From Omphalotus guepiniiformis (Eukaryota; Basidiomycota; Agaricomycetes; Agaricales; Omphalotaceae): a DNA stretch of 64,000 bases. The translations under genes were made by a program, and so were the position numbers. Numbering within the stretch: the first letter of the stretch is position 1; every line of letters begins with the position of its first letter. Of this stretch, positions 42,634 to 54,309 are shown in pieces. Below the pieces are notes generated by a model that had not been told where the DNA came from, ran no database searches, and was given only the letters and a program-made list of their open reading frames with translations. Location: contig JAQOOI010000022.1 in NCBI GenBank assembly GCA_028554645.1, forward strand, positions 1,302,001 through 1,366,000, written 5' to 3'.

Positions 42634-44507
42634 ATGGACGGCGTATCCCTTCTCCATAGTCGCACCTCGTCCCACAGTTCCGAGTCAGAGGATTCCTTCT
42701 ACTATCCAAAGGACGGTCAGCGTACTCCGTACTATGTCACGAGAACAAGGAAACGCTACCTCATGCTGGCTTGCGTCTCATTGGCTGCTGTATCGCTCAT
42801 GGGGTTGGCTGGCTTCTCTCTCTGGTCGACGCATCCTTCATGGAGACTGAGTACCGTAGGCACGTCGCAGCCATCGGCTACAGAGTCAAGTATCGGGTTG
42901 GACTTGGAGGATGTTGAGGTGACTTTACCCCCGGTCCAGGAACTCGATCCTCTAGACCCTCTAGCGTCTTTGAATGGGCCTCCGACAATGCAGTTCCGAG
43001 GTCTGTGCCTACTTGATTCACTTTGAATATGGCATCCTCACATCGCTTCCAGACAATCTCAGACCAGAAGTCAAGTACATCACATCCTGGATTTCGGCTG
43101 GGTGGAGTGAGTTTCTGTCCCCCTTTTGAAATCACCTACTGACAAACTTATGCATAGCTAATGATGTGATGACATACGTTAGTATTCAGCAAAATTTCAA
43201 AGAAAGTTTGAGTACTTACTAAATATTTAGGCCAATCTGATATACCTTGCACTCATCACCGATCGTGTACCCATCGTCCCAATGTTCACCCCATCTCACA
43301 TTGGAGGCGGAGTTCCCCCTATCGCCTTTGGAGATGTATTTGATGTTCCCAGGCTTCGGCAACTTCTAGCAAGACCTGTATTAGAATGGAGAGAGGTGAA
43401 GGATCCACACAGTGATTCCCTCGACGATTTGGGCTGCTGGAATGTTTGGGAGTCGGTTCAGTACAACGAGCATCATCCCCGAGGAAGTGTTGTCGTTTCA
43501 CATTTGAAATTAGGTGAGCTCGGTTTGATCGTTGTATCATTCTTTCTAAACACCATTTAGACATTTCGTATACCAAGACTCCATCCTGGGTTAAGCTCAT
43601 ACCGGACTTTGTGCACGACTTTCACGCGACCTTCTGGAGTTTGGCGAGACTTGCTTTCCCGGAAACACGCGCTGCAAACCTCGTACCCGCTCTCCCTTCC
43701 CCAATTCACAACGTCTCTCTACCTCCGGATGAGCAGCTTCTGTGCTACGATTATCTCTATTACGTTTGTGCTCAGCAGGTCAGCACGTCTCCTGACAAGT
43801 CTTGAAATACATACTGATGATCGTTCATAGCCATACGAATACGATTCTGATTACAGCCCCGCATGGAGATATGTGGCTCAGCACATGCATTGGACACCAT
43901 CATTACAAAATTTAGCAAATGCATATATCAATCGAGCGCTTGGTTTACCAGAAAACGAATCTACTCCTCCGGTGAGCAATGTCCAATGTACCTGAAGAAA
44001 AACTTATCTCAACTCTTCACTAATCAGTATATCGGGATTCATGTTCGTCACTATGATTTCGCAGTTTATTGCGGCGATACACCTCTGCACGAATGCTATG
44101 CTTCAATTCCCGTTATTGCCAGGCGCGTGCGTGAAGTGAGGGACGAACTCCTAGAAAAGAAGGGCATCGTAGTCAATCACGTTATCATGACTAGTGACGA
44201 GAGAAACGAAACTTGGTGGCAGGAAGTTGCGGAGCAGGGTTGGGCCAGGCCTGACCATTCCCATACAAAGGAACTTTATGGAGATTGGTGAGTATATCTC
44301 TCATTTTGAATTTTGGAAGATTCTGAGGGTGTCGTCTTTCACAGGTATCCGGTTCTGATTGATGCAGTCATTCAATCGAGTGGCGTAGGTTTTGTCGGGA
44401 CTGATATGTCAACAATGTCAGTTTTGGCAAAGCGCCGTGTTCAATCGTGGCAGGAAGGGTTTACCAGATTGGTGAAGTGGGGAAGACCTGATTCGGATGA
44501 TCATTGA
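42634..44507 (+). CDS. O-fucosyltransferase-like type II membrane glycosyltransferase
   Basis: Start MDGVSLLHSRTSSHSSESED. A short cytosolic part is followed by one membrane anchor (LMLACVSLAAVSLMGLAGFS) and a Ser/Pro stem, the layout of a Golgi type II enzyme. The spliced catalytic part reads YITSWISAGWTNDVMTYANL and ALITDRVPIVPMFTPSHIGG, later YIGIHVRHYDFAVYC (HxRxxD-like motif of the O-fucosyltransferase GT-B superfamily). It ends VGFVGTDMSTMSVLAKRRV with SWQEG. Eight or so exons; the last junction is TG|GTGAGT...CAG|GTATCC within YGDWYPV. The exact CAZy family (GT65/GT68-like) cannot be fixed by eye. Its neighbour is a nucleotide-sugar transporter. Confidence 0.75.
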
Positions 44508-44667
44508 TTGGAATTTACTTACACTGTACAGCAATGGACTATTTTATTGCATGTAGTATTTGAGAACTATGGTTGTCGTCAGAGATCTTTATAATAAGAC
44601 GAAGTTACTCCATGGAAACAAATTAGTGAAGGAGAATGATGAAAGTCGTCTCGGTGAGTGTCGTACT

Positions 44668-45981
44668 TCAAGCCACATTATGTTGTTTCCTTCTCCCCGT
44701 CGCATGTCTCGCTAGACCATGTTCGCGAAAGGCTCCCACAACAGAGAGGAATGATGGTAGAACAAGCACCAATGCCAGAATCTGATGCTTTTCATCAGAT
44801 CAAGTAACAAATCAAAATGGAAGGAATGTACCTGACCAAAGCCGAAGAAATTCGCACCATCCGAGTTGTTGTATCTAATCAACAGCTCGTTGGACACAAT
44901 GAAATATGTGAATATTAGTATTTGACAGATTGTGATTCCAATGAGCATTGGGTCAAGCGAGGAGGCCCATGTCCGACGCCCTGGACGAGAATATTTGGCT
45001 AATTTGATTCTTTCCGCAGGAATGGCTGAAGATGTAGAGCACGGGGAGTGTGACCCATTTGCGACATTTGCTCGTGGAGTTGAGGGCATATTTGCTAAGA
45101 GTATGAGTTTCGCTTTCTTTCCCTGACGTGTTCGGAAATATGAATAAAGTTCGTGTAGTGTGATGAGGGTGTAAAGAGCCGTGAGTATTGACGAGAATAC
45201 TAGGCCCGCAGACTTGCCTGCGCCCAGGGCGGGAGCCTTAATGACGAAAATGGCGAATAGCAAACGACTGGAGCATTCAGACACGGGGTCGGGGCCAAAT
45301 GTTTCTGCGGTTGACCTATGCCAATACGCTTGAATATCTGTAAATCAAAAGCAATGTAAAGCTTAACGTACCACATGAACAACGTCAATGCCATGGAAAA
45401 GATGGTCTGCACCATCGCGCCATACTTTACTCCATAATCAGACTTTGGGCGTTTCTCCGCTTCTTTGTAGTTTACTTGCGAGTCGCGTACAGACTTGCGT
45501 TTACGGCTGGCTGCTTTTTGCCGCGAGTAACTAGCTAAAGCGATGAAGGTGCCAAAATTCGCCAACCTGGAGGGAAGGGCAAGCTTGATTAATCTCTTGA
45601 AACCATTCCAATAAGCCTAGACACTCACCATACGAGATTTGATACCTGCAATGCCTGGAACAGGGTCAAGCTATCCTGTCGTATAATGGCCGCTATCGTA
45701 AGCCCAAAGCTCATTGCTATGAACGTCCATAATGCGGTTGGCGCGTCTTCCCACGATCGATCGACAAGAGTGACTACGGAAGCATTCTATCAGAGCCTGT
45801 TTGCGATAAACAGCGATGACAATGGTGAACCTAGCAAGAATGTCTGCAAGTAGAAGCTAATCTGTGGAAAGTTGCTTCCTGGAACTAACGTGAAATAGCT
45901 TTGTCTCTGACTTACCCGAACTCCTATTCCAGATATATCGGGATCGGTAACGTTGTATCGACTACAATCCAAGTCACTCAT
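44668..45981 (-). CDS. Multi-pass membrane protein, Agaricomycete-specific
   Basis: Start MSDLDCSRYNVTDPDISGIG at 45981, stop at 44668-44670, five or six exons. At least seven hydrophobic segments are visible: ISFYLQTFLL, TALWTFIATSFGLTIAAII, VSNLVWLANFGTFIALASY, GAMVQTIFSMALTLFMWYV, LLFAIFVIKAPALGAGKSAG with SSILTALYTLITLHELYSYF, IGITICQILIFTYFIVSNEL and ILALVLVLPSFLSVVGAFRE. Cytosolic loops are basic (SRQKAASRKRKSVRD). The N-terminal YNVTDPDISGIGVR followed by a helix is a pattern I associate with a family of unknown function in mushroom-forming fungi. No transporter motif is evident. Confidence 0.68.
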
Positions 45982-46181
45982 GGTGAATTATTCGTGTAGA
46001 TTGTAGGGATTCCAGAGAGGGGAGGTGAGCGCTGGTGGGCGCCATTACAGGCGCCTCTGAATTGTTGGCAGTGCATAACAGCTTTGAAAGAATTCTAGCT
46101 AGGGTGACGTAAAAGCCTGTGAGCGTCTTCAGGACACAACTGCAAGCGGGGATGAATTATATATGTTTAGAGCTACAGTAG

Positions 46182-47411
46182 CTAGAACATCTGGTCGAGT
46201 GGAATAGCACTTCGCATTCGAACTAAGCGCTGCAGCGTAGCAACGACAGGCATATATACATTGTACGCCTTGCCGAGGTGAAGGAGATGCCCATTAATGT
46301 AGTCGATTTCGGTAGGCCTCCCAAGGCGTATATCAGCGAGCATTGAGGAGATGTTAGCTTTCGTTGCGTGCGCCACACGCAAGCACTCCTTCTCCAAGCT
46401 CTCTCTAGACAAGGAGGTCGGTACACGATCTAACAGAAAACTTGTCTGGTCTATATCCTGTCCTGCGTTGTCCACAAACATCTGGGCCTCCGCACAAACC
46501 TCAGCTGCGTATACAGCAGCGGCCTCTTTGCAGACGCTTCGAACGTGCCTAATGAGCATCTCGCTTCCGAGAAGGTCTCCATTTCGGCATCCCAACACAG
46601 CGGTGAGAGGGTTGATGACTGCATTAACAACCAACTTGCGTCGCAGCGCAATCTGAATTTCCGCCATCGGCAGCCAGGATGTGTTGAGGGGGTCCATGAG
46701 CAGTAGCGCCGCAACCGTGTTCCGCAAGCTCTTGTAACGGACAAACGAAGGGTCAGTCGACGCCGACTGTGCGATATCTGCGAGTCGCGCTCGTCTATCC
46801 GGCAAGGGTATACTCGTATCGTGGAACCCAGCTTCAAAATCACGTCCTTCTGCGTCTGCAACAATTCCGAATCTGACTTCTCCCATTCCGGTATGTAAAG
46901 TATCGAGTAGTCCCCTGGAAAAAACTCCGTGGGTATTAGATGCGAGGATAAAATGAGGGCGCTGTCGTGGGTTGCGGAACAACTCCCGCACAAGTTCTTC
47001 GTACACCCCCATTCCATTTTGAAGAAGGACGATCGTGGAATCTGGTGAGAGTCGATGAGAGAGTTTGCGGAGCGCAGGGAGTGTCTGGTGTGCTTTGAGA
47101 GTGACAAAGACCGAGTCGATGTAAGGGGAATCGTGTTCTTGTGTCTGCTGGGATGACGGTGAATTTTGGGACGAGGGCTGGAACTGTGAGGATGAGACGG
47201 GACCGTGGTACAACTCCAGCTGGTACCCTTTCGCTGCGCACGAGAGCCCTTCGTTCTCGACGCGCACGACTCCTTCCTTTCGAATTGCTGACCGTAGCTG
47301 GTCCATGCTTTTGAAGATGAGGTGTACATGGTGCGCCGCGGGGAGTGCACGGCGTAAGTGATGAGAGACGAGGGAACCAACGGCGCCGAGTCCAAGAACA
47401 TGAAATCGCAT
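46182..47411 (-). CDS. PAN5: 2-dehydropantoate 2-reductase (ketopantoate reductase)
   Basis: An NADPH-dependent enzyme of pantothenate (CoA) synthesis. A single exon of 409 residues. The N-terminus MRFHVLGLGAVGSLVSHHL is the Rossmann GxGxxG motif. ALRKLSHRLSPDSTIVLLQN with GMG follows the nucleotide site. The catalytic lysine region reads RRKLVVNAVINPLTAVLGC, and the C-terminal helical domain has RLGRPTEIDYINGHLLHLG with the catalytic Glu, then PVVATLQRLVRMR. The length exceeds the bacterial enzyme (~300) because of a Gln/Ser-rich insert near residues 75-95 (SSQFQPSSQNSPSSQQTQEH), as is common in fungi. The absence of introns contrasts with its neighbours. Confidence 0.93.
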   Translation of the reverse strand: MRFHVLGLGAVGSLVSHHLRRALPAAHHVHLIFKSMDQLRSAIRKEGVVRVENEGLSCAAKGYQLELYHGPVSSSQFQPSSQNSPSSQQTQEHDSPYIDSVFVTLKAHQTLPALRKLSHRLSPDSTIVLLQNGMGVYEELVRELFRNPRQRPHFILASNTHGVFSRGLLDTLHTGMGEVRFGIVADAEGRDFEAGFHDTSIPLPDRRARLADIAQSASTDPSFVRYKSLRNTVAALLLMDPLNTSWLPMAEIQIALRRKLVVNAVINPLTAVLGCRNGDLLGSEMLIRHVRSVCKEAAAVYAAEVCAEAQMFVDNAGQDIDQTSFLLDRVPTSLSRESLEKECLRVAHATKANISSMLADIRLGRPTEIDYINGHLLHLGKAYNVYMPVVATLQRLVRMRSAIPLDQMF

Positions 47412-48014
47412 GTCACCAGAGGGTTAGTCCTTCCCCTGGTCATAGAGCTCTGCGCAAGGCTGATAAAAGAATCTCAATTTGCAGAATTCATTGGCATATG
47501 AGTGTTACAACACTCACTATCAGCTCTGTATGATAAAGCTACTGAAATTCTGAGGCTTAAGCTCCAGTTTCTCCGATGCTAGGACCTCAATAAAAGAAAA
47601 ATGACAGTCTGAAGCTGGTCTGAACCGAGGCAGACGGCGGAGAGTCATACACTGAGCTGAGCAGTCCCGGAGTCGGACGCGCCTTGCAAAATTGTTTCCC
47701 ACGTGATAGGAAGCTGACTAATATGTCTGATTTTAGTCCTCGGCCCGCTAGGCCCCGCCCATAACCAACTAGTAAACTACATCCTCGCTCAGCTGCTCAA
47801 ATGCGTGGATTCTCCGAGGACTCTTTTGTCTCTGGGGACATGAACAGGCGTCATATCGGAGAAACACGTAACATCCTCCTGCCATTATGATGCTTCATCT
47901 TCCAAGTACGACCGAAAAGATACGAGCTCTTGAATTAGACCATGGGATGCGTACTTATAGCGCGCACACCATCCATCTTCGCTCCCACGTTCCGTTTCTT
48001 CAAGATTCATCGTG
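47412..48014. other. 603-bp intergenic region
   Basis: Divergent upstream regions of ketopantoate reductase and xylose reductase. A CACGTG occurs at 47700-47705, about 290 bp from either gene. No further gene is supported. Confidence 0.4.
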
Positions 48015-49528
48015 ATGTCGTCTGTAGTGCTCAAGAGAACAAACCAGAAGGTACGCTCGTGTGTAGTGCTAGTCCTCAGAAGACTGACCTCCATCATCCT
48101 CAGATGCCAGTCATTGGGTAAGTCGCCATCTCGGAAACAAATAAACAGCTCATCGACCGTGTCTATTCGCTAAGCTTTGGCCTTTGGAAGGTGTGCTGCT
48201 GTGGGGAATCATTCTTATAGTTTAAGCTGACTTGTTCATCCCGTACCTCCAGGTCACTAAGTCTAGTTGTGCGGATGTGAGAATAAGGCGATCCGTACTA
48301 TACAATCGCTATTGACTGTCACACCATCAGACCGTCTATGCTGCCATCAAGGCTGGATACCGACTCTTTGATGGAGCTGGTGACTACGGAAACGAAAAAG
48401 AAGCTGGAGAAGGCGTTCGTCGTGCTATTAGTGACGGACTGGTCAAACGAGAAGATCTGTGTAGGTGCTCTCTTCAAATAACCCGGGTTCCCACCATCGT
48501 GGTTAATTTTCAATCGCGATAGTCATCACATCGAAACTTTGGAACACTTTCCATGCCAAAGAACATGTGAGAATCATTGGCAGTTAATTGACGAGCACTC
48601 AATGTATCGCTCTATAGGTGAAGCCTATTGCGAAAAAACAACTTGGTCTCTGGGGTCTGGAATACTTCGATTTGTTCTTGGTGCACTTCCCTATTGCCCT
48701 TGCATATGTCGACCCTGATCACAGGTATCCGCCTGAGTGGTGGGGTGATGATGGCAAGACCGTAACTCTTCGTAGGTCTGCGAATGCTGCCATAGTTCTG
48801 TATCTTGATAGATTGAGACAGAGAAAACGCCCTTGCAAGAGACGTGGACCTGCATGGAAGAGTTGGTTGACGAAGGGCTCACAAAGAACATTGGAATTAG
48901 GTGATTGTTATCGATGTTTTGAAGCTGAGCACCTTGACCTACCAGCACGCTAGTAACTGCCAAGGATCCATTATCCTTGATTTGCTTAACTACGCCCGCA
49001 TTGAGCCTCAAGTGCTCCAAGTGGAGATTCATCCCTATCTGACTCAAGAGCCACTCATCAAGCTTGCGAAACAATTGGGTTTGGCTATCACTGCTTATTC
49101 CTCTTTCGGCCCGCAAAGTTATGTTGAGCTCGGAGTGGACAAAGGCGTTACAGCTTTGTTCCAGCACGATACTATTGCGAGCATCTCTTCGAAGGTCGGA
49201 AAGAGTAAGTGAAGTGTTGAGTGTTTTCATCTGCTCCTTACTGAACCGAATGCTTTGCAAGCACCGGCTCAAGTGATTCTTCGATGGGCTACCCAACAAG
49301 GACTAGCTGTGATTCCAAAGAGTAATGACCCGCAACGAGTGGTTCAAAACCTCGAAATTGATTCGTTCGATTTGAGTGAGGCTGACATGAAGAATATCAG
49401 CGCTTTGAACATTAACTTGAGGGTGAGCATTCAGCGTTATCTTCCTTAACAACTGCGGTCTAATCTGAGTGTTTGCACAGCTCAACAACCCCGCTGAAAT
49501 TGACCCTCGTATGGCTATTTTTGCTTGA
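48015..49528 (+). CDS. XYL1: D-xylose reductase (aldo-keto reductase)
   Basis: An NAD(P)H-dependent reductase of xylose to xylitol in pentose catabolism. Many very short exons: [12 protein letters not shown], then MPVIG, FGLWKV and TKSSCAD, then [20 protein letters not shown]. Tetrad residues are visible: Asp and Tyr in [12 protein letters not shown], Lys in [15 protein letters not shown] and His in [16 protein letters not shown]. Later blocks: [36 protein letters not shown], the cofactor loop [18 protein letters not shown], and the end [15 protein letters not shown]. About 320 residues, as expected. Intron borders before 48300 and around 48770-48830 follow frame and are approximate. Confidence 0.92.
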
Positions 49529-50495
49529 GTAAATCAGAAGATGTATAAGAATCTCGCTGTTCATCACTCTATTGCTATCACTACTGGAATATCGAAACTA
49601 TGAGCGAACTGCCATAAACACGGAATTTGATGCCGATTTCAAGCGCCCAGAAAGGACAGACTTCACTATCTCATGACTGCATTGAGACCACGTTGCTGAT
49701 CTGCCCTTGGGAAGTGCACGATTTAATGGCAGAAGCACAGAGGCTGCTCTTCATCAGACTGGCGGTGAACAGCACAACGGTGCTACGGTCTAAATCTCAG
49801 TGACGGGTCTCGATGCCCGCTCAGGTTTTATATTCGCCGGGTTGTTTATAAAGAGACGGAATGAACGTACAGCTTCACCCTTGCGCGTCCTTCCGTTTAT
49901 CCAATGGTTTTGCCTCTCTGGCTTAGGTCCAGACTACGTGCAGTTGGATGCACCCAGCAATGGCAGAGCAAGACGAGTAAAGCGACTGTTGAGGCAGATG
50001 AACATTTTTCTCAAACGTGAGTTATTCGATATATACTAGGTGCTTGGACGGCTGTGAATGCCTATTGAGTAGAAGAATCCTTGCAGGGACATTCCTTCTT
50101 GCGATCCTTATGTTGTCTTTGGCAGGCCTATGCATAAGATTGTGGAGAAGACGCCGGGAAAGCAGGGCTAGCCCCTCTCATTTGGAGGTCTATAGCGACA
50201 GTATCTCTGGCAGTAGAGTGATAATTGGTGCCGAGTGCGATGAGGGTGCGTAGTACTAGAGTTGTAGATTCACCGTCTCACATCCTGACGCAGATGATGA
50301 GCCACAGCGAGAGAACAAGTATATATGTTTTGAAGTATGAATACTGTAGTGTTTTTAGTGTATCAGCTGGAGTGAGTCTGTCCGACTCTAAATGCTACGC
50401 TGTGCCGAGCTGCGGGGCGGAACCGTAGACTGCGGCGGAGTTTGAACTTGAGTTATATTAGAAAGACAAGCTGATTGGAGTTTGGGCAGAAAACA
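49529..50495. other. Intergenic region, 967 bp
   Basis: It contains one weak candidate small gene (listed separately, 49998-50253). The rest is xylose reductase 3' flank and the upstream region of the PB1 gene. Nothing else is recognised. Confidence 0.4.
49998..50253 (+). CDS. Possible 61-residue single-pass membrane protein
   Basis: Exon 49998-50016 spliced to 50087-50253 (GTGAGT donor at 50017, TTGCAG acceptor ending 50086) gives MNIFLKRTFLLAILMLSLAG, followed by LCIRLWRRRRESRAS and a hydrophilic tail ending GAECDEGA. The helix with a basic stop-transfer patch looks like a genuine membrane segment, and the splice signals are good. No family is recognised, and the ORF is short, so this remains a candidate. 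Transcript evidence would decide it. Confidence 0.3.
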
Positions 50496-52892
50496 ATGAC
50501 GACCCACTTCAAGCTGAAGCTACCCAACGGTCTTACCCGTCGCATATCTTTCTCAGATCAGCCAACTTGGTCACAGCTAGCCGAGAAGATTCATCTCGTT
50601 CACTCTGCTATTCCTTTCGACAAGATTGCTGTCTCCTATATCGATGCTGAGGACGATGAAGTTACCCTTAGTTCCCAGGATGAATTGCAGGATTTCTATT
50701 CGGCTTCTTACAAGCCTGGCGATGTTATCAAGTTCTCTGTTCAGGACTTGAGTGCTCCTCGTTCTGAGAACAAGCCTTCGCCTCCAACTCCCCCCGCAGC
50801 CCATATTCGAAACACCTTCGGCGGCAGTCTCAGTGAAGGTTTACCTTTCAATATCGACGAGGATTGGCAGCATTTTCCGTCTACCTTCGGAGGTCTGTTC
50901 ACAGCTAACCCTGACCGGGAGGATAGCTCATTGCATGCCTTTGTTGAAGTCGTTGACACCGATGCGAGCAGTCTCTCTGGCGTTCACAATGACGAAACTA
51001 CGTCTGAAAGCGAGAGTCACGCTTCCACCATCATCCCTCCTCGCGCGGATAAAGGTAAAGCAAAAGCTAAAGACGATGATGTTTCCTCCACAGTTTCTCT
51101 CCTTGCTGAACAAGCGCCCGAAAAGCCTGATATTCATGTGTACGACGTCAAATCCAAATCTAACAGCAATCTCTCAATTCCGGGCGTCACTTCGCATCGC
51201 AGTTCTATCGCCCCCATTGGAGCTGAAAGTACTCCCAGACCACACGTTCAGGACGTTACTGGCTCTGCACCCCCCAGCGTCAGGTCCAGGGCTACTTCGA
51301 CCGCACCCAGTGCTAAATCAGTGGCTTCTAGCTCGATCCCTGTTCTTCCTACTGACACTGAGCAAGATCCCCCACTTCCACCTCTTGACTCTGCCTCGCT
51401 TGATAGAGCGAACCCCTCTTTGTCTGGAGACATCGCCACCCTTCTCAGCACCTTGACGTCCATCGTGGCTTCTCACCCAGAATTGTCAGAAGGCTTCCGT
51501 AATATCATTCACAATGCCAGTGCCGGCACTTACTGGGCTTCGCAACGGGAAGCACTCACTCAGGCTGCTGGTGATATTGAAGAAGAAGCGGGCAGGCGAG
51601 TGGCCGATGCCCTTGGTGTCTTTTTTCGGTCCATTGCACAGGTCCTAGGCACCAGCCCACCAGGACCTGTACCACCTCCTCCCGAACCTAATGCTGATAT
51701 ACCCTGGCGCCATGGTCCATGGTCACGTTTCGGAGGAGCTCGAGGGGATTTTCCTCACCGTGGAGGTCATTTCAATGCTGGGACTTTCTTCCGTCCTCCT
51801 TTTGGTCCTCCTCCCTTCCACCACGGGCCTTTCCCCCCTCCTCCTCACCACGGGCCATTTACCCCTCCTCCACCTCATGGTCCTCACAGCGGGTTCTTCC
51901 ATCATTCACCTCCTCCAGGGCGCCATGGCAGAACTTTCTCTCCACCTCCACCTCCACCTCCACCTGGATTCTCTGGGAGCCCTCTACCACCACGTCCTCA
52001 AGGGTTAGGTAGACCTCCTCCACCCCCACCCGCTAATGGGATGCCTTCCCGTCCCCCACCTCCTTTTGGATATCGATCTGATCATGAAATGTTTGGGGAC
52101 CCTCCGTCGTTTACGCCCTTCGCTACCTTTGAGCGGTCTCGCAATAGGCAGACGTCAACTGACTTGAGAAACCAAGTCGAAGCTGCAAAACTGCTTTACA
52201 AGGCAGAGAAGGAAAGGTATCGCCAGGATCGCGAAGAACGCAGGAGAGAAAGAGCACGCAAGATGATGGAAAGTATGGGCGATTTGTATGCAACTTTCCG
52301 TGCCTCACTCAATGATTCTGTTGACGAATTCATTATCCTTTACAGGTCGTTGGAACGCGAGGATGCTGTCAATCACGATGATGCACCAGTAGTCCACCCT
52401 CCACCCAAAGATTCCCCTCGCCCTGCGCCTGTCCCTACTTCTAACCCTGCTCCATCTGGACCTGCGCCACAAATTGTCAGTAATGCTAGAGGGTCGTTCC
52501 CCCAATTTGAGATGGTGGGGGTACCTCCTCGCCGATCGCACACACTTCCCGCTCACGCAGGTTCCTCACGGCGCCGCATCTCTGATATTCCGGAACCTAC
52601 TGCGCGTGCGATTGCTCGAATTAATAGGAAGCTAGCTGATGTATGTGTTTAGTCAAATCTTGTGACTTTTATACTGACTATTTTTGCATGCGTGTAGATG
52701 GGTTTTACTGAGTCTGCGCACCCAGATCTTCCAAGTAAAATCAGGGATCATCTTCCCGAGAACGGTACTATAACCAAGGAGAAGGAGGATGATATTGTCA
52801 CGAGCCTGCTCGAGGAGTTGGTTACCCGCACGAAGAGTCCTGTTGGCCCTGTAGCCTCTGGCTCGAAGGGTGTTCCGGGCGCTTGGCACTAG
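50496..52892 (+). CDS. PB1-domain protein with Pro-rich centre and UBA-like C-terminus
   Basis: Exons 50496-52640 and 52698-52892 encode 779 residues. The start is the ATG in ACAATGACG (MTTHFKLKLPNG); the frame is open upstream only with TTG. Residues ~4-78 form a PB1 domain, with a basic first strand (HFKLKLPNGLTRRI) and the acidic OPCA-like motif YIDAEDDEVTLSSQDELQDF. The centre is Ser/Pro-rich; 51790-52070 encodes a run of Pro/His/Gly/Phe (GPPPFHHGPFPPPPHHGPF). A charged helix follows (YKAEKERYRQDREERRRER). The last exon begins MGFTESAHPDLPSKIRDHLP, resembling a UBA-type helix bundle. PB1 plus a C-terminal UBA-like unit recalls p62/NBR1 autophagy receptors, but no ZZ finger or NBR1 domain is seen. 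Confidence 0.8.
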
Positions 52893-54309
52893 TTTTGTTT
52901 CTCGGCATGGGTTTGAGCGATTGACATGTATGATACGAGTGATGGAATCGAAGTGTAAGACATTATTTAGTAGCAGATATAAGGTAGGTCCTAGTTTCCT
53001 TGTTCTATAGTAAAGTAGTACAACGTACATGCACAAATACACGTAGTCTTTGACGTTGAAATGCCCGACTGTCCGTCAAAATATTATTCTAGCACGCGCG
53101 ACTGGCAGATAATGCATAATGGATGTGACAAACGTGAAAGAACAAAGGGGTGCGCCCTCCACGTGCAACTCGAGAGCCTCATGTTCAAGGCAAAGACCGA
53201 ACATCATTATCAGCCCTTCAGCTTTAGGCTTGAACCTGCTGAAATCTGAATGTACCGTGTTACTTGAATGGTGGGTATACGGAGATACATTGAAACGGAA
53301 CTTCGGAGTGTGAGATACGAGAGAGTTTCCTTGTTCACAAAGAAAAGTACCAAAAAGAAAAGAAAAAAAAAAACTCTAGTCAGGAGAAAGAGACAGAAAA
53401 GTTGTGTGTTACAAGGCATGTTGAACAGTTTCAGAACAATGCTAATGAGTCTCAACACTTCAGCGCGGCAAAATTGGATTTATTATGAAAATGAAAAAAA
53501 AAGCTCCCGCGGAAACGACCGCGACCTTGATAAGCAAATAAAGGTAGGATGTTGTTCCTTTGTCTCTCTGGCATGCGAACTCATGCCAGTAACGCGCTTC
53601 GGATGTCGAAGAAGGGGGAACTGCATATCATTTGCCCGGAAAAGACCGTTCTGGCGTCAAGGCATTTCTTTGGGTCTGACCGTTACAACATCATGATCCT
53701 GGCGAAAAGGGCCGACTAGTAACCTGGCGCGAGTTGAATCACCTCATTTTACAGTCAGCTCCGGGTCAATCCATTACTCTCACTATATCGCGGACGTCAA
53801 AGGGGATCTCAATTGGAATGCTTTAAAAAGGACGCACCAATTGACACACTGTTCGCTCATTGCCCACAGATTGCCTTACTATTGCCTTTGGACTTCTTCT
53901 CGACGAGCACAGACAAGCACAACGGTTTCACGTCAGGTTCCTGAGCAACCTGAGCGTCAAAAATACAAAGACCAGGACTCAATTCACAGGGTCGTGTCAG
54001 AGTTGTGGGTCCATCTTGACGACAAATAAACCGAGCACCCACAAGGACAAACAACCGCTTTGGCCTGAGGCCAGTGGCCAATCCTTTCATCGATTCCTTG
54101 CTGGGGACAAGCTGCAACCATTCACCTTTCCTTGTACTTTCTTGGGTCAACGTTTATATCTGCTATTTAATCCCCCTCACCTTTCCCTTTTTCTTCCTTC
54201 ACCATATTTCAACAAACGACTACTGTGCCTACAGACGCGTATTTCACTCTACGAAGATGTCAGTCTTGCTTCTTCTATCGATCCTATCAAAAATAAAGTG
54301 TGTCCACAG
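52893..54309. other. 1.4-kb intergenic region
   Basis: The left half is flank of the PB1 gene, with an A-rich tract at 53344-53371 and a CACGTG at 53160-53165. The right half is a likely promoter with a TATTTAA box at 54164-54170, 140 bp before the next ATG. The frame of the next gene stays open from 53860 without any ATG, which may be chance or a missed upstream exon. Confidence 0.45.
54164..54170 (+). promoter_or_regulatory. TATA-like box (TATTTAA)
   Basis: TATTTAA lies 140 bp upstream of the ATG at 54310 and is followed by a strongly pyrimidine-rich tract, a usual fungal core promoter layout. Confidence 0.4.

Noticed and set aside
46451..47443. 330-codon minus-strand frame overlapping ketopantoate reductase
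   Set aside because: It is an alternative frame of the panE-like gene with Ser/Arg-biased composition and no domain; the 409-residue frame has the Rossmann and catalytic motifs.
53268..53696. 142-codon plus-strand open frame
   Set aside because: It crosses an A-rich low-complexity tract, has Lys-run composition, and no splice or family support.
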